A stretch of 64,000 bases of DNA from Epiperipatus broadwayi (Eukaryota > Onychophora > Udeonychophora > Euonychophora > Peripatidae): the NCBI GenBank assembly GCA_028023455.1, contig JAQFVV010006198.1, positions 33,603,979 through 33,667,978 of the forward strand, written 5' to 3'. This document shows, piece after piece, positions 31,226-41,365 of this stretch; within the stretch, counting starts at the first letter, position 1, and each line of letters begins with the position of its first letter. The notes under the pieces are model-generated. The model saw only the letters and a program-made list of their open reading frames with translations, was not told the origin of the DNA and made no database searches. Both the position numbers and the translations under genes were made by a program.

Positions 31226-31676
31226 AAGTAAAGCTGTACTTATATTTGTAAACATATCTAGCTTTGAGCATTATTAGCTTTATTATTTAAGTAATATATA
31301 GTTTCAGTGGAATTTGGAAGTTATAATTCACGATTTATTAGTCTACTTTCAGAATAGGTTATATTTGCCTGTTAAATAAGGTTTAATTAAACTTCTTTGA
31401 ATTAATAATCTCACTCTCTTTTGTCAAGTTGCAATCTTTAATGTCTATATGAACATATTAGGCCATAGGTAAAGATGGATATTCATCATTGTTTTAAAAA
31501 AGAGATCATCTTGACAACAGATTAAGATTATTGATTATTATTAGTACTGTTTAGGTGTGGATTACTCTCATGTATTTACATTTATAAACCTATCCTGCCT
31601 TGAACATTATTAGTTTTATTATTTAAGTAATACACAGATATATTGCACCATAGATAAAAATATGTAACCATTTTTA
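31226..31676 (+). repeat. R330 repeat resumed, interrupted by MITEs
   Basis: It continues the array (CTAGCTTTGAGCATTATTAG, GACAACAGATTAAGATT, ATTATTAGTTTTATTATTTAA) to CCATTTTTATTAA, where a TTAA MITE begins. The unit resumes after the second MITE at 32,215 as CCATCTTTATTGTAAATGG. Confidence 0.7.
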
Positions 31677-31905
31677 TTAAACTGAGAGAGTGCAAACCTC
31701 TTAAGCGCTTAGCCAATCAGATCGCAAATACTGAGACAGAGAATTTAACAAGAAAAGAGTGGTTCCACTCTCTTCTTTACTTGTCTTTCTGTATATCCAA
31801 GCCAGTCCAAAGTACTTAGATTTGAAAGCATGAATCTTAAATATCTTCACACTCAACTCACTGAGTTCAAATTACAAACATACAGTGTGAAATCTTTTGA
31901 TTTAC
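31677..31905 (+). mobile_element. TTAA-type MITE (piggyBac-like), copy 1
   Basis: TTAA followed by ACTGAGAGAGTGCAAACC opens a 229-bp element that is nearly identical to the next copy. Its 3' end (AAATCTTTTGATTTACTATG) has lost the mirror terminal repeat. Copy 1 and copy 2 differ at only a handful of positions. Confidence 0.7.
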
Positions 31906-31989
31906 TATGCAGTAGTTTTTTGATGTTATAACTTGCAGCAATATATGTAAATAATATTTATTTTACAAAGTGCAGACGGTATTAGAAAA

Positions 31990-32218
31990 TTAAACTGAGA
32001 GAGTGCAAACCTCTTAAGTGCTTAGCCAATCAGATCACAAATACTGAGACAGAGAATTTAACAAGAAAAGAGTGGTTCCACTCTCTTCTTTACTTGTCTT
32101 TCTACATATCCAAGCCAGTCCAAAGTACTTAGATCTGAAAGTGTGAATCTTAAATATCTTCACACTCAACTCACTGAGTTCAAATTATAAACTTACAGCA
32201 TGAAATCTCTCAGTTTAA
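31990..32218 (+). mobile_element. TTAA-type MITE (piggyBac-like), copy 2, intact ends
   Basis: TTAA-ACTGAGAGA at the left and TCTCTCAGT-TTAA at the right form 9-bp terminal inverted repeats inside TTAA duplications. This is the signature of piggyBac-mobilised MITEs. It has no coding capacity. It lies 84 bp from copy 1 in the same orientation, giving an LTR-like arrangement that could be mistaken for a small retrotransposon. Confidence 0.75.
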
Positions 32219-32330
32219 CCATCTTTATTGTAAATGGAGGTTGCTCTGACAACAGATTAAGATTGTTGAATGTTATTGACATTGGTATTGTTTTAAGTGT
32301 TGACTGATTTCATATATTTACACCCACAGA
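32219..32330 (+). repeat. R330 remainder
   Basis: TTGCTCTGACAACAGATTAA, GATTGTTGAATGTTATTGAC and TTTCATATATTTACACCC match the second half of the R330 unit that was split by the MITE insertions. Confidence 0.65.
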
Positions 32331-32780
32331 CACCCACACATATATATAATTTATTAAGGAAAGTAATGCTTTTGCTTTTTCCATGAACTTCGCACAATTC
32401 TTATTTTTTCTTTCTTTTTGCCAGTCATTATCAGTTTTTACAACTTCCAAATATAACATATTCCTCTTTATCCCACTTATCAAAGATAATCGGTTCTTCA
32501 AAATTCATTGTAAAGCAAAAATGTCCTATAAAAAGCCCAAAAGATTATGTGGAAAAACATTTAGCTTATTTCTGAATTGTGAAAATTGTATTAACAAACA
32601 ACTTCACCTAGAATATATTATAATTTTAAAAAAATCCTAATATACAATATATGCATGTGTAAATTGTGCTGTGTATGTATTATGAAGGTACACATTCAAA
32701 ATATGTATGTACATTAAGATAATGCAACTTAAATTTATGTAAAAGGAAAAAAACCCATTTGTTTAAAGTTGTTCTTTATT
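32331..32780. other. No gene seen
   Basis: Overlapping short frames on both strands, no recognised domain, AT-rich. Confidence 0.35.
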
Positions 32781-32784
32781 TTTA

Positions 32785-33400
32785 TAATTAATTCAGCAAT
32801 CATCATCATCAAGTTTTTTGTGTCATCAGTGGTTCATTTTAAAAGGTCATCATTGTCTTATAAATCCATTAATGATCTTGGCTTTTTGGAGGAAGTATAC
32901 CAGGAGTTAATGGTGAAGAATCTCTAGAAAAGTTTAAAATGAATTACTGACTCACTTCTTTGAGTTTCTTGTTATATATTTTATAAGATCTCACTCAGTT
33001 GACTTTATGCTGTCCATGACCTCATGATACTAAATCCAATTTCTTTAGTTTTTTTATGCCTGTGTTCTCTATAGGCTTATCTTTTTCATTTCTTTATTGT
33101 CTTCCTTCTCTTCATCCTGTTGCATTGATTCCTTGATAGTTAATTCTTCCATGTGTTCTTCAATGTTGTTATCATCAACTTCTGTAAATCCTGATTTCTT
33201 GGTTAGGTCAAAAATGGTTTTCTATACGAATGAAAACAGTTCCTTTTTGACTTCTGTGTTTGCAATGAATTGTGGGAAGATTTTCTTCCACATAAGGTTA
33301 AGAATTATATTAGTGATTTTGGTTCATGTCTTGCCTATAAAATCAACAGCTGCTTTTATATTGAAGTCCTGCCTAAGTTGTGGAATTGTTTAATTGTCAT
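32785..33400 (-). pseudogene. pogo/Tigger (jerky-type) transposase relic
   Basis: The minus strand reads IPQLRQDFNIKAAVDFIGKT, NLMWKKIFPQF (33,265-33,292), FDLTKKSGFTEVDDNNIEEH and MEELTIKESMQQDEEKEDNK, then a decayed tail with VMDSIKSTE. The W-K-K-x-x-P-x-F motif, followed by D-x-x-x-IEE-x-x-EELT-x-E and an acidic run, is the C-terminal signature of Tigger/jerky transposases. It is the same family as 11.6-12.1 kb (VDDNNIEE versus MDDNI). There are several stops, so it is not functional. Confidence 0.65.
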
Positions 33401-34163
33401 CCTTACCTAAAGTGTTGACAAAGTGCTATATTACTTGTTGAAGATAGTATGTCTAGAAGGTTGTGATGGTTCCTTGATCCATATGTTGAAGAATTGATGT
33501 AATGTTCATTGGTATCAACTGCTGCCATGACTTCAATTGAAAGCATATTTAGCAATAAACTTTTTAAAAGGAAATATATAAATAAAAAATTCAATATCAC
33601 TAGAAAAGAGCGTATGGTTTTACTGTGCAAACATATTGCAAAATGGAACTACAAAGAGAGAGTAAGCTTATGGTTGACAATTTTTTGTGAATTATTACTT
33701 ATTGTACTGGAAAAAAGCCATACTGAAGTTTTATTTTTTTTAAAATCACAATCATCTATTATTTATGTGAAATTATTTAGAATTAAAAAAGGCAATGATT
33801 AAAAATATCTCACTTAACTGTACTGACATGATCATAAAGACTTGTTATTTATCACCAGTGTAAGAGTAGCTAAATTATAGAACTGTACATGACCAAAATC
33901 TAATCATGCAGTTAACTTTGGACAAAATAAAAATTCTGACAGATTAAAATTTTAAAAAAAGTACCCAATGCACTGTAATCAATATTTAAGATTTCTTTTT
34001 CAGTATGTACTAAGCAGATCTAAATAAATAGCACTTTATAAACAAATAAGCTAGCTGTAAACCTTTTTAGGGCATGAAACATCACATTTTATTATGTTCA
34101 GTAACCATTTTCTTGGACCAACTCATAATTTTTCAAATAATATAGTACATTGTAATGGACCAT
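33401..34163. other. No gene seen
   Basis: A 97-codon plus-strand frame (33,509-33,802) has no recognisable domain. The upstream part of the Tigger relic would be expected here on the minus strand, but I could not follow it. Confidence 0.35.
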
Positions 34164-34525
34164 CAAACATCACATGATCACCATTCTTTTTGCTTACAAA
34201 AGCTGTTTTTCACAGAGGCAAAACTCTCCATACAGTAGTGCCACTCAGTGCAAGCCAAAGTAATAAATTGATGTGAAAAGGTTTATGCATAAAATCCCTA
34301 TCTAGTACCTACTCATCCAATACTGCCAGACTAAGATCTAGATGCAGTGCTTTCAGTTCCAAGGCTCCTCACTCATGAAAATCACAAGTTGGAAACTGGT
34401 CTGGGATATTGGATGAGTATGCACTAGATAACTAGATAGAGATTTTATGCACAAACCTTTCTGCATCTATTGATTACTCCAGGTTGCACTGAGTGGTGCT
34501 ACTGTATGGAGAGTTTCTGCTTCTG
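34164..34525. mobile_element. Family A hammerhead element, compact inverted copy
   Basis: AAACATCACATGATCACC ... GCAAAACTCTCCATACAGTA ... CCTATCTAGTACCTACTC forms the left arm. The right arm (GTATGCACTAGATAACTAG ... TGCATCTATTGATTACTCC ... GTATGGAGAGTTTCTGC) mirrors it. The left hammerhead is deleted and the right one is kept. Confidence 0.75.
34357..34413 (+). ncRNA. Hammerhead-like motif, family A, mutated
   Basis: TTCCAA / TCCTCA / CTCATGA / AAATCACAAGTTG / GAAAC / TG / GTC / TGGGATATTGGAT. The first core box has C for G5, and stem II is poorly paired. Outer stem I still pairs. Presumably inactive. Confidence 0.5.
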
Positions 34526-36330
34526 TGACATTGTAATTGCAAAGGTATGGCTATTTAAATAAAAATTAAAAGCATGAATCTTCAATTTATGTATATTGCA
34601 TTTTCATGATACAAAATTTATTATTAAATGCATAGTGCATGAAATTATTTTTTTTTCTTTTTTTTTACCAAAAATGTGTTTATGATAATAGTAGTCTTGA
34701 TTTGGCTGAAATTAGCATTCATAAAGATTTAACTTTAAAATTGTTCAGCTGAATATTTTAGCTAATATATATACAGTACACAATTGAAAATTAATTATTA
34801 ATCCTATACTACCACAATTTATTTTTAGTTTTATGCTAAATGAAATTTGTATTTTGTTTGGTACTCTACTTTTGTTAAGTCTGTGATAATGCCATTGTTT
34901 GCTAGGATATGTCTGAAAGAAGTTACAAGATTATAATTTAAAATCAAGTAAGTAAATGTTATTTTTAATTTTGATTTAGTAATTTTTGATCATATAAAGT
35001 TGATTATTAATTATATATTTAATGAAATTATTTTCTCTCCCATTCTTTTTTTGCTGAAAATAGTTTAGACTTATGATCATAGCAGTTTTGATGCGACTGA
35101 AAAGTTCCAATTCAAAATTAGTTATTGAATATTTCAGTTAATACAACACACAATTTAAAATTAATTATTAATAGTGCAGTATATGCCCAAAATTTATTTT
35201 TAATTATATGCTGATTGAAATTTGAATTTTTTTTTTAAATTTGATAATGTATTTTTTTATGTTTGAAGTAATGTTCCCTTTTCTTGAATATGTCTAAAAC
35301 AAATTACATTTAAATATTTTATTTATATAGTGTGATGCTTTTTATATAAATTATAAACAATAATGCAGTTTAAACCATGGCACATGTACTTTACAGATGG
35401 AATCACTATTTAAACTGAATACTCTCCTTTCTAAACACAAGATAACATCTTTTTAAAAGATAGAATGGATCTATCTACCTTTTTCATCCAAGCTATATGT
35501 ATGGGATAATCTGAAGCATTTGGAAATGAGAGTGTGAATATTTTTGATTAATCACTTTAAATTATTAATAATATGATTTTTGTTAATGACGCTCACAAAA
35601 TTTTAACAATTTACGATACATCATTATTAGATGGAAAGTTAAACATATGTAAATATTTTATTTATATAGTGTGATGTTTTTATATAAATTATAAATAGTA
35701 ATGTAGCTTAAACCATTACACTATATAAATAAAATATTTACATATGTTTAACTTTCCATCTAATAATGACATATTGTAAATTGTTAAAATTTTGCAAGCG
35801 TCATTAATAAAAATCATATGATTAATAATTTAAAGTGATTAATCAAAAATCTCTATGCTCTCATTTCCAAATGCTTCAGATTGGTCTATTTGTATAGCTT
35901 GAGTGAAAAAGATAGATTGATCCATTCTATCTTTTAAAAAGACTTTATCTTGTGTTTGGAAATGAGAGTATTCAGTTTAAATAGTGTTCCATCTGTAAAG
36001 CGCATGTGCTGTGTTTTAAGCTATGTTATTATTTATAAATTACAATATTATAATTTAAAATTAAGCAAATACTGTGCAGCAAATAATATATTAAACTTAT
36101 ATTTGTAATTTTGATCAAGTAAAGTTTACTATTAATTGCATAATACATGAAATCATTTCCTCCCTCAAAATTACTTGCAATTATAATAACTAAATTTTAC
36201 GATTATGATAGCCATAATTTTTGCTGCAAGCAAAATACTGTTCATAAGAATATGTCATGAAAATATGTTTTGAATTGCTTAATGTACTGAATAAAGCATA
36301 TTATATCTTACTTTTGTTATCATTAAGAAT
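34526..36330 (+). repeat. Diverged ~390-bp tandem repeat region
   Basis: Three related stretches start near 34,632, 35,015 and 36,140. Each holds CATGAAATTATTTTT / AATGAAATTATTTTC / CATGAAATCATTTCC, then a TTATGAT.ATAG motif, GCTGAA / GACTGAA / GCTGCAAG, AATTATTAAT and a TATGTCTGAAA.AA end. The third is separated from the second by a large palindrome. There are no ORFs. Confidence 0.5.
35330..36050. repeat. Nested palindrome, ~330-bp arms
   Basis: Left arm 35,330-35,675 and right arm 35,718-36,050 are inverted copies. They share TTTAAACTGAATACTCTC / GAGAGTATTCAGTTTAAA, AAAGATAGAATGGATC, AATGAGAGTGTGAAT-like and TGTAAATATTTTATTTATA. The centre is itself an inverted repeat of TATTTATATAGTGTGATG. 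A single arm of this family lies at 58.32-58.43 kb. The arms differ by only a few per cent. Confidence 0.8.
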
Positions 36331-37134
36331 GAAAATATTTACTTTGGACAGGTCATTAATGAATGTATTGATTGTCTTGCAAAGTTACTGGATGAAAATG
36401 AAATGAAATGCTGTCTATTAATCATATTTTAATTTTATATTTTATAATCAAAATACTGTATACTACAATATTATATACTGTATTGTATATAATAAATAAA
36501 CTTTATACTGTACATTTTTAGCATAAATGTTGCCATTTTTCTTTTGGGTAACATAAAATCACTACCCTATGATGTCATCTTATAAAATGGCCACCATTTT
36601 GTAATTAAAAAAATCTAATTTTTTTAATGATCAATACAGTGAATGATCAATTGTAAATCAAAATAGTGGGTACGAACTGATGACGATTGCTATGGTGAAT
36701 CCTTACATAAAGATCTGGCACTATGTAAGGTGTATTCGATTTTATTATTTTGATTTTTCATGAGCATTGGGGCATATTTTTTTTAAGTAAGTGAATGATA
36801 TCACGTCACACCACTTTTATATTTAAAATTTTTAGTTCTTGTTTTCTATTGGTTGAATATTTAATCCTGTTATATATCAATGCTTGTAAGTGCCTCTACA
36901 ATGATGTTTATAATAACATTCTTTACCCAGTAGATGGCAGATGTGTTTTAGCCAAAATGTTAGGATAGTATTGTGCACTATCCACAAATGAATGTAAATA
37001 ATATATTAAATATTGCCTAATGCTATGCTAGTAATAATAAATAAAATAAAAAGTCATATAACATTACAATATTAGCCAAAGAAATGAAACTTTACTAAAT
37101 TCATCCAAAACTATGGTTTCATCTTATAATATAT
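36331..37134. other. No gene seen
   Basis: AT-rich with no recognised repeat. ACTGATGACGATTGC near 36,679 resembles the first hammerhead box, but no GAAA partner with a stem follows. Confidence 0.4.
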
Positions 37135-37345
37135 ATACTATATAATATTAAATTGTCCAAGCACTTTACCACTGTTACACAATGCTTTATTTACCACCCT
37201 TTTTTATAGTTTACAGTTTTGATTATCCTAGCAATCTTCTTCAGAAGTTTATATCTCCTAATCTCAACTGTATGTAAAAAAGGGTGGTAAATAAAGCATT
37301 ATGTAACAGTGGTAAAGTGCTTGGACAATTTAGTATTATATGGTA
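37135..37345. repeat. Foldback, 70-bp arms
   Basis: TATTAAATTGTCCAAGCAC ... TTTACCACCCTTTTTT pairs with AAAAAAGGGTGGTAAATAAA ... GTGCTTGGACAATTTAG. The central 65 nt contain GCAATCTTCTTCAGAAG. It is similar in design to the foldback at 47.3 kb. Confidence 0.75.
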
Positions 37346-37949
37346 TACATGTGGCAATGCAATAAGAAAGAGTAATATGAAATATATATATTAAATTAAA
37401 GATTTTCATAATCTTATAAATATAAATGTTAAATATAAATGTGAATTTTCAAGTAATAATTTAGATAAATTCTTCGATCAAGATTTAATTAAAGCCATAA
37501 CCAATTAAAACTAAAAGAGTAAGCTAAAACCGGAAGATCTAACAAAATGTCTGAAATCTTTTAAGCTAAAACAATAACCGCATTATAGTTTAGTACTCAA
37601 ATAATTTAAGAATTAGTAGTCATAAATAGTATATATATATGGAAGAATTTGAAGTATAATAACTTCTCTGAAATCTCACAAGAAATCAAGTTTCTTCCGT
37701 AATGAATTACACATAGTAAATTAAAGACTTTTACAGACTTACAAATATAAACGTTAAATGTAATTGGGAATTTCAATGTAATAATCTAGATAAAATTTTC
37801 TAGCTTTAATTGTTTATGACAGAGCCTTGATTTCTTTTCAGATTTCAGAAAAGTTAATAATATTCTTACATTTATATAGTATTCATGTCTAGCTATTAAA
37901 TTTCACAATAATCTGAGTATTAAACTAGGACAAGGTCAATCTTTTAGTT
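37346..37949. other. No gene seen
   Basis: AT-rich. Two related segments (AAATTAAAGATTTTCATAATC at 37,392 and AAATTAAAGACTTTTACAGAC at 37,719, each followed by AAATATAAA(T/C)GTTAAAT) suggest an old duplication. Confidence 0.4.
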
Positions 37950-38340
37950 TAAATTATATATTATAGTATATGGATGTGAGACATGAACATTGAATATGCA
38001 TAGGGAGAACAAAATTGGTGTTTTTTAAATGAAGTGTTATAGAAGGATGCTTGCTATACTTAGGACACTTAAGATAAGTAATGAATAGGTTTTGAAGAAG
38101 TTTAACTACAAAAAGACAACTGTAGGAAATGGCAAAACAATGAAAATTACATTTTGGACATGTAAAAAGGAAAATTACCATACTTGAAATGAATACCATA
38201 TTTGGTATAGTGAACAAATCAAAAGAAAGAGGATGACCAAGATTTATGAGGTTGACAAATTTTGGAGGCATACAGGAAGGCAAGAAGAAGTTTGTTTACA
38301 CTGTCACCCATTGTTGAATTGGCTGATCAGGCATTAAATA
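37950..38340 (+). pseudogene. LINE ORF2 C-terminal tail
   Basis: Across frameshifts it reads YGCET.TLNM, FEMKCYRRMLAILRTLKISNE, then KLHFGHVKRKI, LEMNTIFGIVNKSKERG.PRF and NFGGIQEG. This corresponds to the conserved non-LTR tail YGCETWTL ... EMKCYRRMLRI ... L-x-YFGHVxRR ... GK-x-x-RGRPR-x-x-W. It is one of the clearer coding relics, on the plus strand, with no reverse transcriptase catalytic part. A poly-(A) tail is not evident; an AATAATGATGATGAT run follows. Confidence 0.75.
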
Positions 38341-38519
38341 ATAATGATGATGATAACCGCTGTTGTTGGATAGATAATGTGGTTTCGGTTTCTCTTTCTA
38401 TTTTAATTGGTTATGATCTTGGTATCATCATGACTGAAAAAATTATTTACTTAATTACATGGAAATTCTCATTTGTGTTTAAGGTGACATCTATAAATAT
38501 ATAATATCAACTGAAATAA

Positions 38520-39290
38520 ATATAATAATCAAAATATTCAAAAATAACACTACCAAATTTGAATATATCTATATAAAATTAAACATAAAATCTTCACTAT
38601 AGCCAGCTTACAGCATGTTGCACCATCTTGAGTAGCAATGAACTGTTAATATTTAAATCTCATTAAAAAGCACATAATAGTAATGTTCCCACATGAATGA
38701 CTCATTTTAATGTTGTATTTAAGATTGTTTCAAGTACTGGAAGATTAGTTATTAATGGAAAAGATTGTGTTGATAAAATCAATAAATGTAATATTATTTG
38801 TAAAGTGATATGCCATTGTGGATCAAGTTATATTGGCGAGACTAAATGTGCATTAAAAAAGAGAATTTGGGAGCGTGAATTATTATATAATAAGTTGTGT
38901 CATTCTTTGGATAGATACAAATCTGTTTTGCAGAGCATACGGTGACTTGTAATGAATATTTCTGCATTGATAGTGTTTTTGTTTTACATATGGAAAATGG
39001 CTTGAAGAAAAAGAAATTAAGGAGTCATATTGTACAAATATTACAAACAATGTGTTGAATAATCAATGTAATTGTGTGAGTATTCATAATTTATGGAAAG
39101 TTATTTATTCATGTAGGAATAATATTGTTATGTGATTTTAATGAGATTTAAATATTAACATTTCGTTGCTACTCAAGATGGTGTAAAATGCCGTAAGCTG
39201 GCTATAGTGAAGATTTTAGGTTTAATTTTACATAGGGATATTCAAAATTTGATGTGTTATTTTAGAATATGTATATATACATACTATTAA
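38520..39290. mobile_element. PLE foldback with GIY-YIG remnant
   Basis: Arms 38,520-38,665 and 39,155-39,285 are inverted copies (CAAATTTGAATAT ... ATCTTCACTATAGCCAGC ... TTGAGTAGCAATGAA). They enclose a plus-strand PLE endonuclease fragment. This is the same plan as at 13.3, 30 and 45.6 kb. Confidence 0.75.
38697..38945 (+). pseudogene. PLE GIY-YIG endonuclease fragment
   Basis: The frame reads VDKINKCNIICKVICHCGS, then SYIGETKCALKKRI. The C-x-C-G-S-S-YIGET-x-x-x-LKKRI string is diagnostic for PLE-type GIY-YIG domains. In another frame, after 38,930, come fragments such as EYFCIDSVFVLH and EEKEIKESY (the catalytic Glu region) near 39,005-39,030. Dead by frameshift. Confidence 0.75.
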
Positions 39291-39387
39291 ATACTAAAGG
39301 GAATGAAAGTATAAAAGGTTTAAGAGCAGTAATTTATTCTTCTAAATAATCAAGTGGTTCATTATTTACAGATAAATAAAAAGATTA

Positions 39388-40245
39388 AGTATTAGAAGTG
39401 ACAAAGATAAAATCACGAGAAGTGATAAAGATAAAGTCATGAGAAGTGACAAAGATAAAGTCATGAGAAATGACAAAGATAAAATCATGAGAAGTGACAA
39501 AGATAAAGTCATGAGAAGTGACAAAGATAGTCATGAGAATGACAAAGATAAAGTCATGAGAACTGACAAAAACAGTCATGAAAAGTGACAAAAATAATGT
39601 CATGAGAAGTGACAAAGATAAAGTCATGAGAAGTGACAAGGATAAATTCATAAGAAGTGACAAAGATAAAGTCAAGAAGTGACAAAGATAAAGTCATGAA
39701 AAGTGACAAAGATAAAGTCATGTGAAGTGACAAAGATAATGTCATGAGAAGTGACAAAGATAAAAGTCATAAGAAGTGACAAAGATAAAGTCATAAGAAA
39801 TGACAAAGATAAAGTCATGAGAAGTGACAAAGATAAAGTCATGAAAAGTGACAAAAATAAAGCCATGATGATAAATGACAAGAATAAAATCATGAGAAGT
39901 GACAAAGATAAAGTCATGAGAAGTGACAAAGATAAAGTCATAAGAAATGTCAAAGATAAAGTCATGAGAAATGACAAAGATAAAGTCATGAGAAGTGACA
40001 AAGTTAAAGTCATGAGAAATGACAAAGATAAAGTCATGAGAAATGATAAAGATAAAGTCATGAGAAATGACAAAGATAAAGTCATGAGAAATGACAATGG
40101 TAAAGTCATGAAAAGTGATAAAAATAAAATCATGCGAAGTGACAAAGATAAAGTCATGAGAAGTGACAAAGATAAAGTCATAAGAAATGTCAAAGATAAG
40201 GTCTGAGAAGTAACAAAGATAAAGTCATGAGAAGCAACAAAGATT
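39388..40245 (+). repeat. 24-bp minisatellite, ~36 units
   Basis: The unit GTCATGAGAAGTGACAAAGA+TAAA repeats with few changes for about 860 bp. Because 24 is divisible by three, all frames stay open over long stretches. That yields a 151-codon plus-strand frame (an 8-residue MRSDKDKV-type repeat) and a 207-codon minus-strand frame (MTLSLSLL-type). A few units are 20-22 bp and break the frames. There is no start context, no non-repeat coding flank and no domain, so I regard the frames as by-products. Confidence 0.9.
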
Positions 40246-40451
40246 AAATTGTGATCCAGAGATATTGATCCAATGTATTGAACCATGTAAGACATTTATT
40301 CTACTCCAGAGACATCTATTGCCATGTTGATTAATTAATGGACCTCAATGATATGGCTATTCTGTTCACATTTTTAAACAAGTTTCTGACTTATGACATA
40401 CTTATGAAAAACTTTGGATATAATGATCATATATATCCAGCAGCCATCTTT

Positions 40452-40543
40452 GCTTTTCATGTCAAATGTGTTGACCGGGAAGTGAACTCGGGCCAGCTGC
40501 TTGGAAGGCAGCTACGCTAACCACTAGGCCACCAATGCTTGAC
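40452..40543 (-). mobile_element. tRNA-Gly-derived SINE with 18-bp TSD
   Basis: On the minus strand GCATTGGTGGCCTAGTGG, TTAGCGTAGCTGCC, TTCC anticodon region, AAGCAGCTGGCCCGAG and TTCACTTCCCGGTCAAC match the body of tRNA-Gly(TCC), with a tail TTTGACATG. TATCCAGCAGCCATCTTT (40,434-40,451) and TATCCAGCAGTCATCTTT (40,544-40,561) flank it, with one mismatch in 18. Confidence 0.88.
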
Positions 40544-40561
40544 TATCCAGCAGTCATCTTT

Positions 40562-41197
40562 ATTTTCTACAAAAACATTTTCAGCATAAAAAGGATTATT
40601 AAAAATGGAAAATATTTATGGAATTTATGATGAAACTGAACAAGATAAAAATCAGAAATCAGGAGGAATACTTAAGTTAGCTAAAACTTCTCTTTGACAA
40701 AATTTCCTGACCTCCTACATTTTGTGACAGTATTCTAAAATATAATTTGTAAATTCTATCTGAAGAATCAAGTGATTAGTATTAAGAAAATGCTTTAGTA
40801 AAAAATCCACATTAAGAAATAAATAAATATGATTCAAAGTTGACTTATAATTTTTTTTTTCTAGGAGAAATAATAGTCTCAAGTTTCACTATTCCAGCAA
40901 ATTTTATAAAGCATCCAAAATTTTAAGTGCCAAATTCACCAAAATAATTATGGGCTAGGGGGTCTTGAGCAGTATTTTTGATTGTTGTAAGATAACAATA
41001 AATAAGATTCTTTACTCAGCTTCAAAAAAATTAATTATTTAATATTTATGATTGGAAAAAATGTTGCAGTAAGTAAATAACACTAGCATTAATATACAAA
41101 TTTTAAAGATACATGTTACCAGTATGGTATGTGTAAAAAAATGGTCAGGATACAAAATGTAGTCTATGCTAGTTTCTTTGTTATCAAATTTACTCCA
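40562..41197. other. No gene seen
   Basis: AT-rich DNA between two SINEs, no recognised element. Confidence 0.4.
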
Positions 41198-41212
41198 TGT
41201 GGTTGTATTTTT

Positions 41213-41322
41213 TTCTCCATATGTCATAGTATCGGCCGAGAGGCGAACCCACATCAACCGTCTGCAACTAACTGCTTGCTTGCAAGGTGGTTGCGCTGAC
41301 TTCTCGGCTAACAACGCTTGAC
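41213..41322 (-). mobile_element. tRNA-derived SINE, variant with long variable arm
   Basis: TGTGGTTGTATTTTT at 41,198-41,212 and 41,323-41,337 is a perfect 15-bp target-site duplication. Between them, on the minus strand, are GCGTTGTTAGCCGAGAAG, the CCACCTTGCAAGC anticodon arm, an extra about 15-20 nt (AGCAGTTAGTTGC), GGGTTCGCCTCTC (B box) and the tail CTATGACATATGGAG plus A-run. The tail is shared with the tRNA-Gly-type SINEs, but the head is different and resembles a tRNA with a long variable arm. It is a second head on the same tail, or a diverged lineage. Confidence 0.85.
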
Positions 41323-41365
41323 TGTGGTTGTATTTTTCTCTTTTAATTTTTTAAAAATTTGAATT

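Noticed and set aside
31677-32218. LTR retrotransposon with 229-bp LTRs
   Set aside because: The two direct copies have TTAA borders and terminal inverted repeats and only 84 bp between them, so they are MITEs.
36675-36710. Hammerhead at ACTGATGACGATTGC
   Set aside because: No second core box with a pairing stem follows; chance match in AT-rich DNA.
39388-40245. CRISPR array
   Set aside because: Repeats are contiguous with no unique spacers, and the window is eukaryotic.
39672-40295. 207-codon minus-strand and 151-codon plus-strand open frames
   Set aside because: They are produced by the 24-bp minisatellite, whose unit length is a multiple of three; no flanking coding sequence or domain exists.
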